32,377 nucleotides of DNA from Roseburia sp. CAG:309 (GTDB taxonomy: Bacteria > Bacillota > Clostridia > Lachnospirales > Lachnospiraceae), in contig FR894004.1 in NCBI GenBank assembly GCA_000434115.1, positions 1-32,377 on the forward strand, given 5' to 3'. Positions 24,091-30,357 of this stretch are shown here, one piece after another (position 1 is the stretch's first letter; every line of letters begins with the position of its first letter). Below the pieces are notes generated by a model that was not told the DNA's origin, made no database searches, and saw only the letters and a list, made by a program, of their open reading frames with translations. The position numbers were made by a program, and so were the translations under genes.

Positions 24091-24133
24091 AATGCGAATA
24101 ACGAAAAAAAATCAAAAAATTTGAATTTTTTTC

Positions 24134-24162
24134 TTGCATTCTATCAAAAGATTTGATAAAAT
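24134..24162 (+). promoter_or_regulatory. Promoter of rpmB with a palindrome in the spacer
   Basis: TTGCAT (24134-24139), 17-base spacer, TAAAAT (24157-24162). The spacer contains TATCAAA-AGA-TTTGATA (24142-24158), a perfect 7-bp inverted repeat that could be an operator. Confidence 0.75.
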
Positions 24163-24229
24163 AGTCGTGTTGTGTGTGAAACAAAAAATAAGGTTTTGAC
24201 ATAAGATTTTATAGAAGGAGGTGCTTTTC

Positions 24230-24415
24230 ATGGCAAAGTGTGCAGTTTGTGATAAGAGTGTACATTTCGGTAACGCTGTCAGCCATTCTCATAGAAGAAG
24301 CAACAAAATGTGGAAATCTAATTTGAAATCGGTTAGAGTTAAGGTGAATGGTGGAACGAAGAAGATGTACGTTTGTACTTCCTGCCTTCGTTCAGGAAAA
24401 GTGGAAAGAGCATAG
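24230..24415 (+). CDS. rpmB: 50S ribosomal protein L28
   Basis: 61-residue ribosomal protein of the large subunit. Start MAKCAVCDKSVHFGN, middle VSHSHRRSNKMWKSN and the later CTSCLRSGKVERA are diagnostic. Two CxxC pairs (Cys4-Cys7 and CTSC) mark the zinc-binding C+ form, which in some bacteria is exchanged for a zinc-free paralogue under zinc limitation. AAGGAGGTG (24215-24223) is 6 bases before the ATG at 24230; a GTG at 24221 lies within that site and is not the start. The order rpmB, Asp23 gene, DAK2 gene is the same as in Bacillus (rpmB-yloU-yloV), where rpmB is divergent; here all three point the same way. Confidence 0.97.
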   Translation: MAKCAVCDKSVHFGNAVSHSHRRSNKMWKSNLKSVRVKVNGGTKKMYVCTSCLRSGKVERA

Positions 24416-24439
24416 TCCACTCTATACTTAGAATAAGAG

Positions 24440-24472
24440 AGCCAATGACTGGAGACAGTGGTTGGCTTTTTT
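24440..24472 (+). terminator. Rho-independent terminator of rpmB
   Basis: AGCCAA-TG-ACTG, GAGA loop, CAGT-GG-TTGGCT, then TTTTTT ending at 24472. Read from the other strand it is followed by CTCTTATTCT and might also stop the small minus-strand gene. Confidence 0.88.
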
Positions 24473-24486
24473 GACGTTCGGAATTT

Positions 24487-24627
24487 TCAGCAGGAGGTAA
24501 AGAGATTGTAACCAAGGATCAGACAGAGCAGTATAATACAGATGGCGAGAAAACCATTTGTGATAAAGAGCATGACCGCCATGCCGATACCGATCCAGAA
24601 TAGGATAAAACCGAGTAATTTTTTCAT
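24487..24627 (-). CDS. 46-residue small membrane protein
   Basis: A short minus-strand gene between rpmB and the Asp23-family gene. The product starts MKKLLGFILFWIGIGMAVML and has two hydrophobic stretches (about residues 4-22 and 25-40) separated by a short turn (ITNG), ending in a polar NLFTSC. Two positive residues at the N terminus followed by continuous hydrophobic sequence is very unlikely in random antisense DNA and looks like a real membrane peptide. The ribosome site is weak (AGGACAGG about 6 bases before the ATG). It sits between two plus-strand units and would need its own promoter, which I could not identify clearly. Function unknown; similar tiny two-helix proteins are common but uncharacterised in Firmicutes. 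Confidence 0.6.
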   Translation of the reverse strand: MKKLLGFILFWIGIGMAVMLFITNGFLAICIILLCLILGYNLFTSC

Positions 24628-24707
24628 AATCGCCTGTCCTGCACAAAGGAGAAGTTACTAGTATTCTATTCTTTTTCTCAAAAAACGTGAAAAGAATCGG
24701 GAAAGAA

Positions 24708-24736
24708 TTGATTTTTTTTGTGTTTTGGTGTACAAT
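24708..24736 (+). promoter_or_regulatory. Sigma-A type promoter of the Asp23-family gene
   Basis: TTGATT (24708-24713), 17-base spacer, TACAAT (24731-24736), preceded by an A/T-rich stretch. The leader is about 30 bases. Confidence 0.78.
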
Positions 24737-24772
24737 AAAAACAACTATATTTTGAGTGAATGGAGGGTCAAT

Positions 24773-25129
24773 ATGAAGGGTGAACTTGATAATGAGATGG
24801 GAAAAATTCTCGTAGATGAAGATGTACTGGCAAAATATGCCGGTTCTGCCGCAGTGGAATGTGCCGGAGTAGTCGGCATGGCCTCTGTAAATATGAAAGA
24901 TGGTATTGTCAAACTGCTGAAAAAAGACAGCATTCGTCATGGTGTCTATGTGAATGTAAAGGATAATAAACTCTATATCGAACTTCGCATCATTGTAGCC
25001 TATGGTGTGAGCATTATGACTGTTGCCGAAAATCTGGTAGAGAGTGTCAAATATAAAGTGGAAGAATTTACCGGAATGGAAGTCGGCAAGATCATTGTGC
25101 GCGTAGAAGATGTTAAAGTGGTTGACTGA
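24773..25129 (+). CDS. Asp23/Gls24 family envelope stress protein (YloU-like)
   Basis: 118 residues from the ATG at 24773, set by GGAGGG (24762-24767); the reading frame continues upstream but without a ribosome site. The family signature is clear: VLAKYAGSAAVECAGVVGMAS near the N terminus, then LYIELRIIVAYGVSIMTVAENLVESVKYKVEEFTGMEVGKIIVRVEDVKV. Asp23/YloU proteins are small, abundant, often membrane-associated proteins linked to envelope stress and, through the neighbouring gene, to acyl-phosphate metabolism. It is followed 43 bases later by the DAK2-domain gene, the same pairing as yloU-yloV. Confidence 0.93.
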   Translation: MKGELDNEMGKILVDEDVLAKYAGSAAVECAGVVGMASVNMKDGIVKLLKKDSIRHGVYVNVKDNKLYIELRIIVAYGVSIMTVAENLVESVKYKVEEFTGMEVGKIIVRVEDVKVVD

Positions 25130-25172
25130 TGGATGAGAGGATACTAGTGTTGATATTTGGAGGTCAAAGAGA

Positions 25173-26867
25173 GTGAGCGTAAAAAAGATTGACGCTGCAC
25201 TGGTGAGAAAATGTTTTCTCGCCGGAGCTGCGGCGCTTCAGGCAAAAAAAGAATACATTAATGAATTAAATGTTTTTCCGGTGCCGGATGGTGATACCGG
25301 AACGAATATGACGATGACGATCATGTCTGCTGCGGATGATGTGGCAGCCTTGGAAGATCCTTCGATGGAAACCCTTTGTAAGGCAATCTCAAGCGGATCC
25401 CTTCGTGGAGCCAGAGGAAATTCAGGCGTTATTCTTTCCCAGCTGTTCCGTGGGTTTACCCGTGTGCTGAGGGAAGTAGACGAGGCAGATGTGTATGTGC
25501 TGGGGAAGGCCTTTGAAAAAGCGGTGGATTCTGCGTACAAAGCAGTAATGAAACCGAAAGAAGGTACGATCCTGACCGTTGCCAAGGCAGGAGCAGAGAA
25601 GGCAGCACAGCTTGCACCAAAAAGCGAAGATCCGGCAGAGTTTCTGGAACAGGTGATTCGGGAAATGAACGAGACACTTGACCGGACACCGGAGATGCTT
25701 CCGGTGCTGAAAGAAGCCGGAGTGGTCGATTCCGGAGGAAAAGGTCTGGTAACGATCATGGAAGGGATATTAGATGCCCTTTTGGGAAAAGAGATTGCTT
25801 ATGAACCGGTGAAAAAAGCAGCCGGCGGTCCGGTAACGACAGGAGCCGGAGCGACGGGAATTGAGACAGAGAACATCAAATTTGGTTATTGTACAGAATT
25901 TATCGTCATGCTCAACGGAGCAGAATTTACGAGTGAAGACGAGATTGAATTCAAACAATATTTGGAAAATATTGGAGATTCTATCGTCTGCGTGGCAGAT
26001 GAAGATCTCGTTAAAGTTCATGTGCATACAAATGATCCGGGCCTTGCGATCCAAAAGGGACTCAGCTACGGAGAATTGACACGTATGAAGATTGACAATA
26101 TGCGCGAAGAGCATAATGAACGTGTCATTATGTCCAATGAAAAAGCCGTTGCGAAAACAGCGGAAGAAGAATTGAAGAAAATGGAGAGCGTGCAGGAAAA
26201 AACGAGAAAACCGGAAGGGTTTATCTGTGTTTCGGCAGGAACCGGTTTGAGCGAGATCTTTACCGAACTTGGTGTGGATGTTATCATTGAGGGCGGTCAG
26301 ACGATGAATCCGAGCACGGAAGACATATTAGAGGCAATTGAGCAGATAAATGCAGACACCATTTACATCTTGCCAAACAATTCCAATATTATTCTTGCGG
26401 CAAATCAGGCGAAGAGTCTGACGGAAGATAAAAATATCGTTGTAATTCCGACGAAAAACATTCCACAGGGAATCACGGCGATGATTCAGTATATTGACGG
26501 AAATTCGCCGGAGGAAAATGAGCGTGCGATGACGGAAGCACTTGATGAGGTTCGTTCCGGTCAGGTGACATACGCAGTCCGTGATACGACGATCGATGGT
26601 AAAGAGATCGCAGAGGGAGATTTCATGGGACTCAGTGATAAGACGATTGAAGCGGTAGGAAAAGATATCGTTGAGACAACCGTCGAACTGATCCATAAAC
26701 TGCAGACACCGGACAGCGCCTTGATCACCATTTATTATGGAGCGGATGGTTCGGAAGAGCAGGCGAGAGAGATTGCAGAAAAGATCTGCGCAGAAGAGGA
26801 AGATCTTGAAGTGGAGATTGAAAACGGTGGACAGCCGGTTTATTATTACTTTATTTCGGTAGAGTGA
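25173..26867 (+). CDS. DAK2-domain / FakA-like fatty acid kinase (YloV-like)
   Basis: 564 residues from a GTG with GGAGG (25159-25163) 9 bases before it. The N-terminal DAK2 domain (about 10-200) shows the kinase motif FPVPDGDTGTNM, whose D39 and D41 bind nucleotide-metal, followed by SLRGARGNSGVILSQLFRGF. The middle domain (about 240-330) and the C-terminal DegV-like domain (about 345-564) include EGGQTMNPSTEDILEAI and YYGADGSEEQA. In S. aureus FakA phosphorylates fatty acids held by FakB partners. No fakB is adjacent. In many Firmicutes recG follows this gene; here an 83-base gap with a GC-rich hairpin leads to polA instead. Confidence 0.92.
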   Translation: MSVKKIDAALVRKCFLAGAAALQAKKEYINELNVFPVPDGDTGTNMTMTIMSAADDVAALEDPSMETLCKAISSGSLRGARGNSGVILSQLFRGFTRVLREVDEADVYVLGKAFEKAVDSAYKAVMKPKEGTILTVAKAGAEKAAQLAPKSEDPAEFLEQVIREMNETLDRTPEMLPVLKEAGVVDSGGKGLVTIMEGILDALLGKEIAYEPVKKAAGGPVTTGAGATGIETENIKFGYCTEFIVMLNGAEFTSEDEIEFKQYLENIGDSIVCVADEDLVKVHVHTNDPGLAIQKGLSYGELTRMKIDNMREEHNERVIMSNEKAVAKTAEEELKKMESVQEKTRKPEGFICVSAGTGLSEIFTELGVDVIIEGGQTMNPSTEDILEAIEQINADTIYILPNNSNIILAANQAKSLTEDKNIVVIPTKNIPQGITAMIQYIDGNSPEENERAMTEALDEVRSGQVTYAVRDTTIDGKEIAEGDFMGLSDKTIEAVGKDIVETTVELIHKLQTPDSALITIYYGADGSEEQAREIAEKICAEEEDLEVEIENGGQPVYYYFISVE

Positions 26868-26881
26868 GACAACATGAGGAG

Positions 26882-26914
26882 AGGCGCGAGGTGCTTTTTC
26901 GGGTACCCGCGTCT
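26882..26914. other. GC-rich hairpin between the DAK2 gene and polA
   Basis: AGGCGCG (26882-26888) pairs with CGCGTCT (26908-26914) including one G-T pair, with a T-rich loop. No T-tract follows on either strand, so it is more likely an RNA processing or stability structure than a terminator. Confidence 0.4.
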
Positions 26915-26950
26915 TTCCTATGTTAGTGAAAGAAGAAAGGACGTATTTTT

Positions 26951-29644
26951 GTGGACAAGCTTGTATTGATCGATGGGAACAGTATTGTAAACCGTGCCTT
27001 TTACGGGGTGCCGGATCTGACAAACCGCGAAGGACTGCATACGAATGCCATCTATGGATTTTTGAATATTTTACTGAAAATTTTGGACGAGGAAAATCCG
27101 ACTCATCTTTTGGTGGCGTTTGATGTCAAAGCACCGACATTCCGTCATGAAATGTTTGATGAGTACAAAGGAACAAGAAAACCGATGCCGGGAGAACTCA
27201 GAGAACAGATTCCGGTATTAAAAGAAATCCTTTCTTCCATGAACATTCAGATGAAAGAGCAGGCGGGGATTGAAGCTGATGATATCCTCGGAACGATGGC
27301 AAAGACCGGAGAAGCGCAGGGGATGGAAGTTTCGGTGGTTTCCGGGGACCGCGACCTTTTGCAGCTGGCGACGGATAAGATCAAAGTGCGTATTCCGAAG
27401 ACAAAAGGTGGAAAAACAACCGTTTTGGATTACAATCGTCCACAGGTCATTGAAGAGTACGGTGTCACACCGGAGCAGATCATTGATCTCAAAGGACTGA
27501 TGGGGGATTCTTCTGACAATATTCCGGGAGTTCCGGGAGTTGGCGAAAAAACGGCGGTAAAAATATTGACATTATTTGGAACAGTTGAAAATGCCATCGC
27601 GCATGTCGAAGAAATCACACCAAACCGTGCGAAAGAAGCCGTAAAAAACAATACAAAACTGGCTCTTCTCAGTAAAAAACTGGCAACGATCAAAACGGAC
27701 TGCAAGCTGGGGGTAAAATTAGAAGAGTGCAGAATGCAGGAGATGTTTACGCCGGAAGCATATGAAAAGATCAGTGTCTTGGAGTTTAAGTCCTTGATGA
27801 ACCGGTTTGAAAAAGATACAAAAAACAATGCAGCAGTGGAAGATAAATTTGAAACGATCCAACGTGCTGCACAGCTTCACAGCTACGTGGATGACTGTAT
27901 TGCAAAGGGGATGCTGTCATTTAAGCTGCTTTGCAAGGAAAAGGCAGACAAAGACGGACAGACCAATGGCCAGATGACGTTATTTATGGAAGAAGAGGGA
28001 AGTCTGTTTGGCGGTGCCATTACTGCGGATGGAGAAAAGGTATCGTTCTTTGCTATAGGCGGCGAACTGTCAGAACAGGTGGTAAAAGACGAACTGGAGC
28101 GTGCCAAAGAGGCGGGTGTGACATTTATTACCAATGACTTAAAAAAACAATTGCCGGAATTGCCGGAACTTGATGAAAAGAAATGTTTTGATACGAGTGT
28201 GGCAGCCTATCTCATTTATCCGGTACAGAAGGGATTTGAGGAAGAAGATATCAGTGCAGAATATGCGGAATTTGTCATGCCACCATATTCCCAGATGTTT
28301 GGGAAGAAAACATTGTATCAGATGTGGCAGGCGCAGCCGGAAGACGTGACAAATTATGCCTGTTACTGTGCCCTTGTTTCGTTTCTTTCGTATAAATCAT
28401 TACACCGCAAACTAAAGACAATGAAGTCGTATGAGTTATTTGAAGAGATTGAGATGCCCCTTGTATTTACGCTGTACCGTATGGAGCAGGAGGGAATTTA
28501 TGTAAAACGAGAAGCTTTGCGTCAGTACAGTGAAAAACTGGGAGAGCGGATTGATGTGTTGGAGCAGGAGATCTATGATCTTGCGGGCGAAGAATTTAAT
28601 ATCAATTCGCCAAAACAACTTGGTGTGATTTTGTTTGAAAAACTCCGGATGCCATATGGAAAGAAAACGAAGACCGGGTATTCGACTTCGGCAGAAGTGC
28701 TGGAGAAACTGCGCTTTGAAAGCCCGATTGTAGAAAAAATACTGGAATACCGCCAGCTGACAAAATTAAAATCGACCTATGCAGACGGATTGTCCGTTTA
28801 CATTGATATGGATGGACGGATCCGCACGACCTTTAATCAGACGATCACGGCGACAGGGCGATTGAGCAGCACGGAACCGAATTTACAAAACATTCCAATC
28901 CGAATGGAACTTGGCAGACAGATTCGTAAAGTATTTGTTCCGAAGGAAGGCTGTGTGTTTTTGGATGCCGATTATTCTCAGATCGAACTCCGTGTGCTGG
29001 CACATATGTCGGGTGATGAAAAACTGATCGAGGCGTACAAGGAAAATGCGGATGTACACCAGACGACGGCATCTCTCGTATTTCACGTGCCATATGACGA
29101 AGTTACTCCAATGCAGAGAAGAGATGCCAAAGCGGTAAACTTTGGAATTGTGTATGGAATCAGTGGCTTCGGCCTGTCGCGGGATCTTGGGATCACGAAA
29201 AAACAGGCAGAACAGTATATAAAGGATTATTTTGAAACGTATCCGAAAGTGAAAGAGTATATGGATTCGCTGGTGGAAATGGGAAAAAGTAAAGGGTATG
29301 TGACTTCTCTTTACGGCCGCCGCCGCCCGATTCCGGAATTGTCTGCGAAGAATTTCATGCAGCGGCAGTTTGGGGAGCGTATTGCGATGAATTCACCGAT
29401 TCAGGGAACGGCAGCAGATATTATAAAGATTGCGATGAACCGTGTGGATGCGAGACTGCGGAAGGAAAACATGCAGTCGCGCCTGATCCTGCAGATTCAC
29501 GATGAACTTTTGGTAGAGACAAAAATAGAGGAAATAGAGGAAGTGTCTCATATTCTGAATGAGGAAATGATTCATGCGGCAGCATTGAAAGTGCCGTTGA
29601 TCGCCGATGTGAAGCAGGGAACGACCTGGTATGAGGCAAAATAG
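26951..29644 (+). CDS. polA: DNA polymerase I
   Basis: 897 residues from a GTG at 26951 with GAAAGGACG upstream. Domain order: 5'-3' exonuclease (about 1-295; MDKLVLIDGNSIVNRAFYG, SGDRDLLQL, GDSSDNIPGVPGVGEKTA), a proofreading-like domain (about 315-480), and the polymerase domain (about 490-897). Polymerase motifs are intact: A, DADYSQIELRVLAHMSGD; B, RRDAKAVNFGIVYGISGFG; C, QIHDELLVE. The middle domain lacks the D-x-E metal residues of 3'-5' exonuclease, so proofreading is expected to be lost, as in Bacillus and Taq enzymes. It works in Okazaki fragment maturation and repair. It ends 34 bases before coaE. Confidence 0.97.
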   Translation: MDKLVLIDGNSIVNRAFYGVPDLTNREGLHTNAIYGFLNILLKILDEENPTHLLVAFDVKAPTFRHEMFDEYKGTRKPMPGELREQIPVLKEILSSMNIQMKEQAGIEADDILGTMAKTGEAQGMEVSVVSGDRDLLQLATDKIKVRIPKTKGGKTTVLDYNRPQVIEEYGVTPEQIIDLKGLMGDSSDNIPGVPGVGEKTAVKILTLFGTVENAIAHVEEITPNRAKEAVKNNTKLALLSKKLATIKTDCKLGVKLEECRMQEMFTPEAYEKISVLEFKSLMNRFEKDTKNNAAVEDKFETIQRAAQLHSYVDDCIAKGMLSFKLLCKEKADKDGQTNGQMTLFMEEEGSLFGGAITADGEKVSFFAIGGELSEQVVKDELERAKEAGVTFITNDLKKQLPELPELDEKKCFDTSVAAYLIYPVQKGFEEEDISAEYAEFVMPPYSQMFGKKTLYQMWQAQPEDVTNYACYCALVSFLSYKSLHRKLKTMKSYELFEEIEMPLVFTLYRMEQEGIYVKREALRQYSEKLGERIDVLEQEIYDLAGEEFNINSPKQLGVILFEKLRMPYGKKTKTGYSTSAEVLEKLRFESPIVEKILEYRQLTKLKSTYADGLSVYIDMDGRIRTTFNQTITATGRLSSTEPNLQNIPIRMELGRQIRKVFVPKEGCVFLDADYSQIELRVLAHMSGDEKLIEAYKENADVHQTTASLVFHVPYDEVTPMQRRDAKAVNFGIVYGISGFGLSRDLGITKKQAEQYIKDYFETYPKVKEYMDSLVEMGKSKGYVTSLYGRRRPIPELSAKNFMQRQFGERIAMNSPIQGTAADIIKIAMNRVDARLRKENMQSRLILQIHDELLVETKIEEIEEVSHILNEEMIHAAALKVPLIADVKQGTTWYEAK

Positions 29645-29678
29645 AAACAGCACCGGACTGTAACGAAGGAGGAAGACC

Positions 29679-30287
29679 ATGATCATAGGAATGGCGGGAG
29701 GAGTAGGCAGTGGAAAATCAACCGTTCTTTCGATATTGAAACAATATGAAAAAGTGCGTATCTGTATGGCAGATGAACTGGGACATCAGGCGATGGAACA
29801 GGGGACGAAAGCCTATGAAAAAATTGTGGCCCATTTTGGAAAGAAGATCTGCGATGAAAGCGGTGCGATCAACCGAACAAGACTGGGAAAAATTGTATAT
29901 GCTAATGACAGACAGCTGGGAATGCTCAATGAGATCATTCATCCTGTCGTGTGGGAAGAGATTGCCACGCAGGCAGCAAAATACGGAGAGGACAATCTGT
30001 TTTTTGTAGAGAGTGCCATTCTTTATGAGAGCGGACTCGATAAACTCTGCAATGAGGTCTGGGGAATATTGACGGAGGATACCCTGCGTTTTAAACGATT
30101 GCAGGAATCCCGCGGATATTCGCGTAAACGGGCGGAAAGCATTATGCAGAAGCAGGTTTCTGCGTCATTTTTGAAGCGGCATTGCGACCGGCTGATCCAC
30201 AATGATGGCAGTGAAGAAGAACTGGAAGCAGAGATTGCACGCATTATGAGTGCTTATGGAACCCGCCGAGGTAATGGTGGAAAATAG
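29679..30287 (+). CDS. coaE: Dephospho-CoA kinase
   Basis: Last step of coenzyme A synthesis: ATP-dependent phosphorylation of the 3'-hydroxyl of dephospho-CoA. 202 residues, the usual length. The P-loop GGVGSGKST is at residues 7-15, followed by ADELGHQAM (the substrate Asp region), LGKIVYANDRQLGMLNEIIHP and the lid-like RLQESRGYSRKRAESIMQKQ. AAGGAGGAAG precedes the ATG. The polA-coaE pairing is common in Firmicutes. Confidence 0.95.
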   Translation: MIIGMAGGVGSGKSTVLSILKQYEKVRICMADELGHQAMEQGTKAYEKIVAHFGKKICDESGAINRTRLGKIVYANDRQLGMLNEIIHPVVWEEIATQAAKYGEDNLFFVESAILYESGLDKLCNEVWGILTEDTLRFKRLQESRGYSRKRAESIMQKQVSASFLKRHCDRLIHNDGSEEELEAEIARIMSAYGTRRGNGGK

Positions 30288-30297
30288 AGAATAGATG

Positions 30298-30306
30298 TGA
30301 TATACT
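30298..30306 (+). promoter_or_regulatory. Possible extended -10 promoter of the FtsA-like gene
   Basis: TG-A-TATACT just after the coaE stop, with a poor -35 (TGGAAA at 30278). A small hairpin GTGGA-GAAA-TCCAC (30315-30328) with a GNRA-type loop follows in the leader. Confidence 0.4.
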
Positions 30307-30357
30307 AGAAAGAAGTGGAGAAATCCACGGGCAGTATGAAATGAATGAGGGATGACT

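Noticed and set aside
24114..24131. Palindrome AAAAAATT-TG-AATTTTTT as a gerW terminator
   Set aside because: All A/T with a 2-base loop; too unstable to call. It may just be an UP-like A/T tract before the rpmB promoter.
24428..24940. 170-residue minus-strand frame across the rpmB/Asp23 gap
   Set aside because: It crosses the rpmB terminator and the Asp23 promoter and start in a frame without a ribosome site; the 46-residue frame within the gap is a better candidate.
27900..28400. Active 3'-5' proofreading domain in PolA
   Set aside because: The D-x-E metal motif is missing; loss of proofreading is usual for Firmicute pol I, so it is not novel.
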